A DNA stretch of 64,000 nucleotides from Dendrobium chrysotoxum (Eukaryota > Streptophyta > Magnoliopsida > Asparagales > Orchidaceae). Below, in pieces: positions 35,197 through 45,366 of this stretch (the first letter of the stretch is position 1; each line of letters begins with the position of its first letter). The position numbers were made by a program, and so were the translations under genes. The notes under the pieces are model-generated. The model searched no databases, was not told where the DNA came from, and saw only the letters and a list, made by a program, of their open reading frames with translations. The DNA lies in contig CM034314.1 of assembly GCA_019925795.1 (NCBI GenBank), positions 29,691,774-29,755,773 on the forward strand, written 5' to 3'.

Positions 35197-35780
35197 CCTC
35201 TAGCTGCAGTATCTATGATTGACCTATGAGATCCTATTAATCTATTATAAATGGTATGAATAACCAAACGATTAGGTAAAGCATGGTGAGGACATTTCCT
35301 AAGCATCTCCTTAAATATCACCAAACTTTCATAAATTGAATCTCCTTCAAATTGGACAAAAGAAATGATATCATTTCTAAGTTTAGTAGTTTTTGAAGGT
35401 GAAAATACTTTGCTAGTAATTTATGTGCCAACTCATTTGAAGTGGTTCTAGAGCTTAAGGGAAAATAATTTAACTATATTTTAGCATTGTCCCTTAGACA
35501 AAATAGGAATAGTCTAAGTCTAATAGCATCAACACTTACACCATTATACTTAAATATTACACATATTTTATAGAAACTGGCTAAATATAAGTTAAGATCT
35601 ATAATAGGAGTTCACCCAAAATAGGAATTTTTAATCATTTGGATAATAGTCAGTTTTAATTCAAAATTATTAACCTGGATAGTAGGTCTATTGATACTTT
35701 GATGAATTATTTCAACTATAGGGCTAGCAGACTCCCTAAGTATTCTAACATGATCTTATCTTGAATTTGGTCAGACATGG
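35197..35780 (-). pseudogene. Athila-like gag, 5' piece
   Basis: Minus-strand gag beginning near 35779 (MSDQIQDK). It continues after a shift with RESASPIVEIIHQSINRPTI, VNNFELKLTIIQMI and GVSVDAIRLRLFLFCLRDNA, and ends in SIIDTAAR at the copia C junction. The pattern 'F..KP..I.M......F.G.P.EDP' and 'DAI.LRLFPFSLRD.A..WL' is plant Ty3/gypsy gag. The frame continues into 23382-23180. Confidence 0.85.
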
Positions 35781-36003
35781 TCAAAACTTTTTGGATTTTT
35801 TTAATTTTGGAAGGGTCCTTTTTATTTTTGGATCAAACAAAAAGGATTCCTTACTAAATTTATCAAGTATACAAATAGATAAATAAATTGAAAATATATT
35901 TAGATTTTTTGAAATTTTTTAACAAATAGAATAAAGATACTAAATACAAGTCTAAATATACACTTAATTTATCAATATAATAAATTGTAATACGTACGTT
36001 ACA

Positions 36004-36021
36004 TCCCCAACAATAGTGCCA
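36004..36021 (-). other. Primer binding site, tRNA-Asp type
   Basis: Minus strand TGGCACTATTGTTGGGGA, a decayed form of TGGCGCCGTTGCCGGGGA used by Athila-type plant elements. It lies about 220 bp upstream of gag, as expected. Confidence 0.8.
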
Positions 36022-36035
36022 AAAACTTCATTTTT

Positions 36036-37193
36036 TGAGTATGATGTGATAAGATAATGATGAGCTAATATAAAACTAGCTGAATTTAAAATATGCTTAG
36101 CTTTTCTTTGATATAAAATTTATTATGGCTCACTAATTTATGTAAGTATACGTGCTGAATAAAGCAATAAATTCATAGAGTAGAGAGTCAAACCATGAGA
36201 AAGTATTCTTATATACTGCAATAAGACTACTACTGGTTACTGCAATTTTATGGATTTATCCAATTGAAATAAAAATAATGTTTTCAAGTTCCAATCACTG
36301 AAAGAAAATAAGTAAAAATAGTTGATACAATTTTAATAAAAAATGTTTTGAACTAATACATGTAACTAACATATCTTTCTTAGTGAGGTAATTAATTATA
36401 GATGTGGATCAGAGCATGTGCATTCCTAAATCTCTGTCAAGCTTGTAAAGATGAAAAGAAAAATTATTAGTCTTCTTACAGTTTTACTATCTCCATAGAA
36501 GCTAGAATATTTAAACATCCTATGTCTAGACATGCCAATATTCTATTTCAATATTACTTATATTTTTGCATTCCTCTATTAAGGATATACATCACACTAG
36601 ATTTTAATTACCGACATGACCATTATATACATTAAATGAAGAATAAAAGATATCCAAAACATCATTATTTTCATCAAAGAATAAGACTTTATTTTAGTAC
36701 TCAATATACTCTTTACACCATCAGCATAAAATAGGAGATCTTGCCATGCATGGAAGAAATTACAAGCAAAATTATATTTATTTTCATCATAGAAGAACAA
36801 AAGTATAAGAGAAGTAGTAAGAAATTTATCACCCTTGGAATGACATTTCATTGTCGAGGCATTAAAATGGTTGGCGCTCTTGAGTGAACTTTCCTAAGAC
36901 ACCCAATACTACAGTGTAAATTTTAGGTGTAATGGCCTTATGATACCCAACTATGCTAACATCTATGATGCCATACAGCTTATAAATAGAGAAGGTTGGC
37001 ACTTCACCATTTAAATTAGTGCTTTAGCTTTGATTGATATGGCACTACGGTGTAATACTTATTGGCTCTGCAGCATTATCTAACACTTGTAGTTTTTGCT
37101 TTTTTCCAAATAATTCATGTACAAACATAGCTAAAATAACATATTTTTTTTAAATTTAACATAACTAAAATAATACATAATTTGCACTTATCA
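36036..37193 (-). repeat. Athila-like 5' LTR, copy 2
   Basis: Minus strand from TGATAAGTGCAAATTATG at 37193 to about 36036. The exact 3' edge is uncertain, either 36036 or 36047. It is collinear with 4770-5940 and 48665-52096. Its right flank (37194) enters the Tat RNase H frame directly, showing that this element inserted into Tat pol. Confidence 0.8.
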
Positions 37194-37790
37194 AAGTCCC
37201 AAGTACTTGCAGACTTTATGATTGAATGCACCATCCCTATCTCTAATGAATCGCTTGACCTTTATCCTATATCCCCTTGTTGGACATTATATGTTTATAG
37301 TGCTTCTAAGAGTTCTTGCACAGGGGCTGAAATCTTATTGATCTCCCCTGAGCATGTTATATTTGAATAATTGCTCCAGCTGAAGTTTCTCTCAATAAAT
37401 AATGTTATCGAGCATGATGCTCTCAATTTGATGTCGAGGATTACTATAGACTGTGAGATATAAAATTAAGTAATTCATAATGTTTCATAACTTATCATAT
37501 CTCAGGTTGAGGGAGAATTAAATGCCCATAACTCGCATTTGGCATAATATTGCAACATTGTAAAATCACTTCTTGCCCACATAAAAAAGTATCAAATCAT
37601 CCACATACTTTGGGAGAAGAATGTACATATAGATATCCTCTCAAAACATGTTTTATCAATAACCATATATCTTCTTAAGAGAAAGTGTATTGAGGAAATA
37701 CACTTTTTGAGTATTAAAGGACCTTTGATTATACAGTCAATTGATGAGTCAAGAGAGTCCTCTTTGATTAATCTTATCTTATCCCTCATG
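37194..37790 (+). pseudogene. RNase H region of Tat-like gypsy pol
   Basis: Frame KSQVLADFMIECTIP then WTLYVYSASKSSCTGAEILL follows the Tat RNase H pattern 'QALADF..E' and 'W.LYVDGASN..G.GAG..L'. The first catalytic Asp (Y-V-D-G) reads Tyr (Y-V-Y-S). Later blocks INNVIEHDAL and QVEGELNAHNSHLA continue RNase H into the tether region, with stops. Confidence 0.8.
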
Positions 37791-38800
37791 CAAAATGGTG
37801 GGTTGCCCGAAGACTCGATAACTGCAATGCGACATCAAAGACAAGATGCAAACTTCACAATTAGTGGCAGAGAGTTATACAAACAAGCCTTTACCGGGCC
37901 AAACCCTAAGTGTCTCTCACTATCAGAAGCTGAATACACACTACAAGAGGTTCATTTGGGCATATGTGAAGAACACTTAGGTGAGAAAGCACACTCTCTT
38001 AAGATTATGAGACAAGGGCTTTAGTAGACTACAATGAAACAAAATGTGCTAGAATTCATAAAAAAATGCAATAATTTCCAGTAAACTCCAATCTCATCCA
38101 TTTTCCTGCCATAAAGCTTTCGTGAAAGTTCATGGTCTTTTGTCCAATGGTACACTGATATAATAGGGCCATTTATTGTGGCCACTAGGTAGCAAAAAAT
38201 TATCATCTTGGCCATGGACTACTTCACCAAATTGATAGAGGCTAAATCCTTCGCAAAAATTATAGAAGTAATTGTTAAACAATTTTTTTTTTTGGAAAAA
38301 TATAATATGTTGTTTTTGCCTTCCTGCTAAGATCATCACGTGCAATGAAACTAAATTTACTAGGAAAACCTTACATTTTGCAAAGATCTTCATATCCAAT
38401 TAGTGCACTTAGTCGTGGCCCATCCTCAAGCAAATGGGTAAACTGAGGTTTTGAATTGAACTATACTAAAGGGATTAAAGATGCATCTCGGGAAGGCTAG
38501 GGAAATGGGCTGATGAACTCTCCTAATCCTTTAGGCCTATCACACCACTTCTAGGAAATAAATAGAAGAAATACCATATAACCTATTCTTCAGTACGGAG
38601 GAAGTCATCCCAGTCGATAATGGAGTCCCAAGCCTAAGAGTACAAAATTTTAATTTTGACAATAATGGTTTGAAACTTTGAAATAATGTAGATCTTCTTT
38701 TAAAAATAAGAGATATGGCCTTACTTAAAATTAATTCTTACTACCAAAGAATATCTCACCAGTCTGAAAGGTGAAACCTTGATGCATTTACATTAAAGAC
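37707..38800 (+). pseudogene. Integrase of Tat-like gypsy pol
   Basis: The N-terminal zinc-binding part is open at 37707-38024 (ISGRELYKQAFTGPNPKCLS, EVHLGICEEH). The core follows with stops: IIGPFIVATR, MDYFTKLIEAKSFAKIIE (first Asp), a second-Asp region reading CNET, then VAHPQANG and ILKGLKMHLGKA. Near 38600 it has EEVIPVDNGVPSLR, the family's 'GTEAV.P.E.G.PS.R' block. It would insert gypsy cDNA; it is inactive here. Confidence 0.85.
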
Positions 38801-39479
38801 TTAGTCTATATAGCCTTGAGGCATCAGATAAAGGACCCTAAACATAATAAACTCTTCCCTTTTATGGGAATACCCTTATATAGTGGCTGCTATGATTAAT
38901 CCTGGAACATTCAAACTGAAGGATGCTAATGGGAAAACTCTGTCATAGACTTGGAATACTAAGAATCTTTGTAAATATTATCAATAATTATTCACAAAGC
39001 TACCTACTATATAGCTTATATACTTTTTGCATTATGTTTTTTGTAGCCTCATGTCTCTTAAGCTATGTCGTAGTATTATTGTATCATCTTTTCTAAGATA
39101 TTTAAATTTATTTACGCATTTTTATCAATTCATTCTTTTAGCAGGATCATAATTATGATCCCAAACAAATGGTATTCTAAACCTTACCATTGCTTTAAAA
39201 AATACATAAAGTTCATTATATCTTAATAATTGGACGATCAATTTAGGGTGGTTTGATCCAACCTTTTTTACATAGGTTAAGACCATCATGCAATGCTTTA
39301 ACAAACAACCTTGGATAGGTCAAACATTCTTAGTGGATTTCACAGGACCTCTTCAACTCTTTTTTGCATCATCAAATAGCGCTTTGGAAAATAACCTCAG
39401 ATGGGTCAAATATCTTAGGGTGGAGGGGAGTCCTCAAAGGCTTGGTTGGGGGACAACCCTTCAATCGTAACACCAGCCT
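38801..39479. other. Tat interior after pol
   Basis: No supported gene. Near 39280-39475 two short similar segments (TTGGATAGGTCAAACATTCTTAG and AGATGGGTCAAATATCTTAGG) suggest a small duplication. Confidence 0.5.
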
Positions 39480-40034
39480 TGTATTACATTGGCCAAACTC
39501 CTTTTAGAAAGCCATGAATAAAACTTTCCTCAAGGCACAGACACTCTAGATCCCTCCCCTTTATATCAAATAGTTTTTTATAAGCCTCTTGGTTGTAATT
39601 TTGGATCTCTACATGATAGGTTGAAGAATTCTTGAACTCTTATATAACTTTTAGTATTATGGACTCTGTGCAAGCTTCAATATCTAATATGACTACCTCT
39701 CTCTCAAGGAGACAATATTGTAATTCTTTATTCTCTTTCTCATGAGTATCTTTGTCAACCTAAAGGGTACTCTTCTCTACTATAAGTATCTTTAAAGCCT
39801 CCTTTTTCTGTTGAATTTTTGCATGATACTTAGTCAACTCAACACAAGAGTGATCCACTTCCTAGTTTTGAAAGAAAAGAGAAGTAGACATTGTCGCTAG
39901 CTCAGCTTTGCACTCTGCCAATTAGCTATCCAAGGCTGATGTCTCTTTAATCTTTGAATTCAACTTTCACTCAAACTCTTCTTGTAGATACTTAACTTTT
40001 ATAAACTCGATGTTCCACTCATCCAACACTATGT

Positions 40035-40039
40035 CAAAC
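40035..40039 (+). other. Target site duplication, left
   Basis: CAAAC, identical to 41845-41849, flanking the solo LTR. Confidence 0.9.
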
Positions 40040-41844
40040 TAAAAGTATGAGATGTGCCAAGAGGGGGTGAATTGGTATTTTAAAATTGAATCCTAAACAT
40101 GAGTTCTAATTTTTAAGGATTTTTTAGATTTTAAAATAATGATTTAACTAGTCAAATGTGGAAGCTAATGATTCATTTACAATTACAATAGTGGTGATAA
40201 AATTTTAAATCTCACAATGGAAAAACTAAAATAAAATTTTTCACCAAGCAGTTAACACAGAAAATAAATGCAAGAAAAGTAAAATGTGAAAAGTGAAAAA
40301 AGCACACCAGTAATTTTTATAGTGGTTCGGTCACTTGACCTACGTCCACTCCCCGGAGTCCTCCACTTTGAGAGTTGCACTATTAAAATTTGACTCTCCT
40401 TCTTCTCCCACAGCAAGGCGGAGAAGCTTTTATAAAACTCACTTTTACCTTCCCCGATGTGGCGGAGTGCCAGACACTATGTCACCCTCTGGGTAACGGC
40501 AGCGGACCTTCTCCTTTTTCTCCCTCCTGGAGAAGGCAGAGAACCTCGAGGATGTTGACCTAAAAGCCTCTCTCCCTAGAGAGCTTGCATAAAACACACC
40601 AAGGTCATAGAAGGAGCATGCGTGCAGCTAGTTCAGAGAAACCATGTGATCCCCTCACACTCCTTCTCCCTCACGCTTAAGCTCACCTTCTCCTTCCTCT
40701 CATAAACCCTGAATTTCTTCAAAGGCTCCCTCTTAAGAGTTTCTTCGGTTATCACATTCCTCTCCTTATCACTCTTACATAAGAATAAAAATACTTGTTT
40801 TTATATTAAGCTTTAGAAAACCCTAATCATTCAATTCATATAATCATTATTCTTACAGTACGATCCAAGATCATACAATATAATCAGTTCAAAATTAGTT
40901 TCGTCCAGTACCAAGGCAGATGAATAATTCATAAATTTTTAGCACATCATACAGTATCATCTAGAGATCATACTGGACGATCATTTTATTTTCAACTGTT
41001 CATACGGGATGACTTATGGGATGACCAAAAATCAACTCTGTAAATTGTCCAGTACTATACACTTCATACATTATGAATAGTTTAATTCAATCCATTATCC
41101 TGTACGATACAAATATAATTCAGGATGAATAGTTCAAAAAACTATGGTTTCATCTGGTACGATCTCTGGGATGAAGAAATTTCATCTCTATAGTTCATAC
41201 AGTACGATGTACATCATACAGTATAAATGGTATTCATTAATAAACCATGATTTAATTGCCTAATTATGGAAGATAATTTTGGTAAGACTTTAAATAATCG
41301 TATAGTATGATTAACATTATAGAGTACAATCAATTCAAATATTAAATTCAAAATCTTACCTAAATTATGCTGGCGGCTAGGGTTTGCAGATGAAAATAAA
41401 TCATATAGTACGATCATTATCATACAATACAATTAGTTCACAAACTTATTATCCAGAATTAGCCATTAAGCCTAAGTGTTGATGACAGATTGTACAGTAT
41501 GATTAAAAATTATACAGTATGATTTTCCTTAAAAAAACTTTAATCTTCAAAAAAGAAGCTCTCCCCCTGTGTGTGTGTGCATGGTCACCCAATTTACATA
41601 CACTCTTTTTTGGAAGACTCAAAAAATAAAAAAAATAAAGAAAACATAAAAAAACAAATTCTTTTACATCATATTCTACCCAGTCTTGAGTCTCCAACAA
41701 TCTTGAGTGGTGTGTATCTTACCTGAAATATTAGTGCTCACAGACAAAAAATAACATCTATATTTTTCAAGGAAGAGCATCGTATTCTAGTCAATATTAT
41801 TTATCATCATCAAAATCAGATACTAGGGATCCTTAATTGCAACA
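40040..41844 (-). repeat. Solo LTR of a copia element
   Basis: 1805 bp. Plus-strand edges are TAAAAGTATGAG (first G mutated) and TTAATTGCAACA. It is flanked by perfect CAAAC duplications and has no interior sequence, so it is a solo LTR left by LTR-LTR recombination. It shares the GTGGTTCGGTCACTTGACC and GTCCACTCCCCGGAG blocks (40321-40360) with the copia LTRs, and the GATCCTTAATTGCAA end with copia A. Its palindromes are of the GTAC type. Confidence 0.9.
40855..41525. repeat. GTAC-type palindrome array in solo LTR
   Basis: Degenerate copies of ATCRTAC-W-GTAYGAT, for example ATCATACAGTATCATC near 40945, ATCGTATAGTATGATT near 41288 and TCATATAGTACGATC near 41400. The architecture is the same as in copia B/C but with a different arm sequence. 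Confidence 0.8.
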
Positions 41845-41849
41845 CAAAC
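41845..41849 (+). other. Target site duplication, right
   Basis: CAAAC, partner of 40035-40039. Confidence 0.9.
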
Positions 41850-43279
41850 TAGGACTCCTAGTCAATCTTCTAGATCATCTATAGCAGACATACAATTTTG
41901 GCAAATTATGTGAAGAAGAAGGAAAAAGGAGATAAATAAAAAAAGAGATCGAGATAGCTCATAATTTCATTTACACAATGCCATCAGATACAAATATACT
42001 TTAATACCTCTTTAGGGACAAGTAACTTCAAGGGTTTGATCCACTATCTGAGTCAAAAGTGCTAACATTAGTCATCAAAAGCATGTACAACCTCCCTGTA
42101 TCCTTCATTATCCCTCGATAAGGTTGCTCTATCATTCACCTTTCTTGTCTATAAGGAGAAAGATACACCCTACCTTTGACCATCTAGAATATTTTTGGAT
42201 GATGGCTTAATATCATTGGGACTTATTTCATGGACTTTACCAGATTTCTTCAACTAAACTATATGAAATTTTACTGCCTGAATGGAAAGACCAACCTTAA
42301 AATGCTTCTCCTCTATTGCATATTAGCTGATATAGCGTAGCTCCTACTGAAGGCTCTGTGCATCTAGAAAGTTAAGGATTTTTACTATCCCATTTTCTCT
42401 GGGGTAAGGTGAGTTTTATAGCCCTTTTAACTTCTCCCCATCTTTTTGGAAGACCCCACTCAGTCTTCACAAAAAAAAAAAAAAGAGCTGGACTAGTTCT
42501 TAGAAGGGTGACGTGTCAAAAACTCCAACCATTTCTTATTATTCTGGCATGAAACTCGACCTTGAGAACTACTTATGAATTTGCACATTTTGGATAATTG
42601 CTTGACTATGAGTATTTCCCCATATTCTCTAAAAAATTTTGTTAAATTCTTTATAATCGTTATAGCTCTGGATAAGAATTAGCGTAAGGTGACACCACAC
42701 GCCTTAAAAATCTCAAGTAACATAGGAGCTAGAGAAAATCTCAATCTTGCATGCAACATCATCTCATATCTTGTAATGAACCCAAGTGGAGGGGTACGTG
42801 CCCAGTCATATTTTTACGCAAAATAATCACTAAGTCATTCGATAAATAGAACCTCTTACTAATAACTGCCAAGCCATCTGAAGTAATAAAGAATACATTT
42901 TTGTTAATCAATGCCGCTCAAGTTGGTCTTCTTCTATTATCATCCAATTAGATTGTAAGATGATTGTGCAATACAAAGAGAAATTTTTTGGAGAGGATAA
43001 TGCTCCCTACCTCAATGTCCAAAGGAACTCTCTCATGCTTTAGTATTCCAGGAATAGATTGAGTGGCCGTTGATGTGTTCACTAGCTTGGTTTCTGAGGA
43101 AGTATGCAAGAAATAATATTGTAAGAATCTAGACACCCAAAAGATAAAATTTAGTGCATTATAAAGGCCATAAATCTTTAATAGAAAATACTGCATGTCA
43201 ATTTTTTTTAAGAATATCTCCTTGCTAATAACTCTATGCTACTCCCCTCATTACAACTCCAACCTCTTTCCTCCATATG

Positions 43280-43720
43280 TTTTGACAAAAGTTTTGACGA
43301 ATTTGTCACAGACTTTCATCTACCTGGTTTCTATTGACAGTCTTACAACTTCTACATAACAATCTTTGCCCCTATTTCAGAGGAAGATTAGAGCTTGTGT
43401 CAGAGGAATAGGCTTTTGTTATTGTTGATGATCGTATGAATCCTACAGGACATTCTTTGCCCCTTTTTTAGAGGAATATTGGAGACTACATTAGAGGATT
43501 GAGCCTTTGTCACAACTGATGGTCTTGCCACTCCTAAAAAATAGACTTTACCCCTTTTCATAGGAAGACTAGATCCTATGTCAGAGGGTTGAGCCTTCAT
43601 TTTTATTGATGGTCTTGTGACTTCTATAGGAAAGTCTTTACAAATTTTTCATAGAAGATTGTATCCTACATCGAAGGATCAGGCCTTTTCTTGGTGATTG
43701 AAAACCTCCAAACTTTTGCC
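43280..43720 (-). repeat. About 90-bp coding tandem repeat
   Basis: The word CTTTGCC/CTTTACM recurs at 43364, 43455, 43546 and 43636, a 90-91 bp spacing. In the minus frame the unit encodes about 30 residues around VTRPSIKMKAQPSDIGSSLP. Confidence 0.85.
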
Positions 43721-43790
43721 ACTCCATTTTTCTCTAAGAAATTTGGTCCAACTTAGAAGAACCTTGCCTCTCCCCAACCCCTAACAGGGA

Positions 43791-43799
43791 TATTTATAG
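43791..43799 (-). promoter_or_regulatory. Possible TATA box for the antisense ORF
   Basis: Minus-strand TCTATAAATATCCC about 65 bp upstream of ATG 43727. This spacing suits a promoter driving the antisense ORF independently of the LTR. Confidence 0.45.
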
Positions 43800-44469
43800 A
43801 TTCTTTAAGAAAAATAATTAGGCCAAATTATTCTATTTTTTAGAAATTATCCTAAATTTTTAGGCTAACCATAGTAAATTTTCCTATTTACATAATTTAA
43901 ATTATTATATAAAAAAATTTATTTCACCACCTTTAAGAGACAGCACTATTGCTGCCTAAAAAGGTGGTTACCAAAAACAAAAAGAAGGATTTTGGTCTTA
44001 TAGCATGCCCATGCATTCACAAACCACACGTGTCAGCACACAAGGAGAGTGCCGGTCGGCCAACTAACTCTGCGGCCTATGCTTGTATGAGCCCAATTTT
44101 CATTATAATTAGTCCATTTTGAATATCATTTGGGCCCTGAGAGTATATTTTGATGTTCCAGACTTAGTTTTGATACTTTAAAAGACAAAAAGAGACTCTA
44201 CAGACAAATTAAAGCAACTTTACGTGTTTTACAGCTCAATTTTCTCATATTTTTTACTCTGAGTGATGCGATGATGTCAATAAATGATAAAATTATGATC
44301 AAGAATATTTTTGTTGGTTCATGGACCTAAGGGGAGGTTTTTTTATGTCCAAGAAGCAGTCGTGCCTCATGATTATCTAAAAATTATAATTTTACATTGC
44401 AACTTGATGAAAGACTCAGACATATATTTTGGACTCCATAAGTTTTAACATCCAAACATTGCAGGCAAC
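43800..44469. other. Tat interior before 3' LTR
   Basis: AT-rich noncoding sequence with no gene seen. The bases before the LTR start are not an obvious polypurine tract; the nearest purine run is AAGGGGAGG near 44330. Confidence 0.5.
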
Positions 44470-45366
44470 TGATATGTCACCAAAATAAGCTTTGATCTAG
44501 AATGAATCTTGAGGTATATTCTAGTTAACATCTTCAAATTTTAAAATAAGATCATCTGAACTCCAATTTTATTGAACTTACAGTCAAATTACCATCTCAG
44601 TAAGACGAACCCAATGACACCAAAATAGGCTTGATTCGAGCCAAAATGGGCTCAAATAAAGAGCTCTAAGCATATTAGGAATCTTTAGAGCATTTATTGA
44701 ATGACTAAATAATATCCAAATATGGCATGCTTATAGTAGAATTGAGCGGCTCAGTGGGTCAAATCTAATGAGCCCAAGATCACTTAATTTGGACATCAAT
44801 AAGGAAAATAATGATGAATGAATGTTCTATGATTGAGGGAATCAATATAGGACATTCAATCGAGCACTCCGAAATTTCCTTGGATTTTCTCCATATTTAC
44901 AGGGCACTCTACTCTCAAAATCTATAAATAGACCCCTACTATCTACAAGTGGGGGACCTTTACTTGGGATTAAAGAGAGCTCTTAGGCTTCAAGGAACTA
45001 ATGCTCCACCCAAGCACCACCGACTGATCGGACCACTGCACAGTCGTCAAACCACCACTGGACCTCTACTTGGCCATCGACCATCATTAGTTCTTTACTT
45101 GGTAGTCGACCCCAGCTAGACCACCGCCCAACAGCTGATAGCCATCAGACAACCACCTAACTAGCGACCGCCATCGGAGCACCACCCTGCTGCTAATCAC
45201 CGTCAGATAATCACTTGATCGTCAACTATCGCTAGACTACTGCACGGTCGCCCACCGCCATTGGACTAAGGCTCGGCCGCTGACTGACGTCATATCTTCA
45301 CTTGATCGTCGACCACTATCGGACCATTGCGAGGCCAACGACCGACACCGAACCTCCGTCACTAAA
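44470..45366 (+). repeat. 3' LTR of the Tat-like element, truncated
   Basis: Starts TGATATGTCACCAAAATAAGC and is collinear with 12183 onward through the TATA box (44923-44930) and into the GACCACCG-rich part. Homology stops near 45366, so the LTR 3' third is missing. Confidence 0.75.

Larger units (their letters stand above)
39480..43727 (-). pseudogene. Antisense ORF of the Tat-like element, split by a solo LTR
   Basis: Runs opposite to Tat pol, from ATG 43727 to about 39480. Order of parts: four about-90-bp (30-residue) repeats (43280-43720, with KAQPSDIGSSLPMKRGK); a core at about 42480-42800 with PPLGFITRYEMMLHARLRFS, GVTLR and NNKKWLEFLTR; then, beyond the solo LTR, a charged coiled-coil tail (40034-39480) with ELTKYHAKIQQKKEALK and FIHGFLKGVWPM. 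The core matches the 'putative gypsy-type transposon' family (Transposase_28 in Pfam). Tat-clade elements such as Grande are known to carry antisense ORFs after pol. Stops and shifts are common. Confidence 0.7.
12183..45366 (+). mobile_element. Decayed Tat-like Ty3/gypsy element hosting nested insertions
   Basis: I link the following parts into one element because they share an orientation and appear in the expected order. They are an LTR (12183-13576), a primer site (13580-13599), gag (13744-15880), protease (15880-16420), RNase H and integrase (37194-38800), an antisense ORF (43727 to 39480) and a second LTR that starts with the same sequence (44470). The reverse transcriptase is missing. 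Between protease and RNase H lie the Athila-like fragment and copia B and C. The antisense ORF downstream of pol is known from Tat-clade elements such as Grande. Total span is 33 kb, of which more than 22 kb is inserted DNA. Confidence 0.75.
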
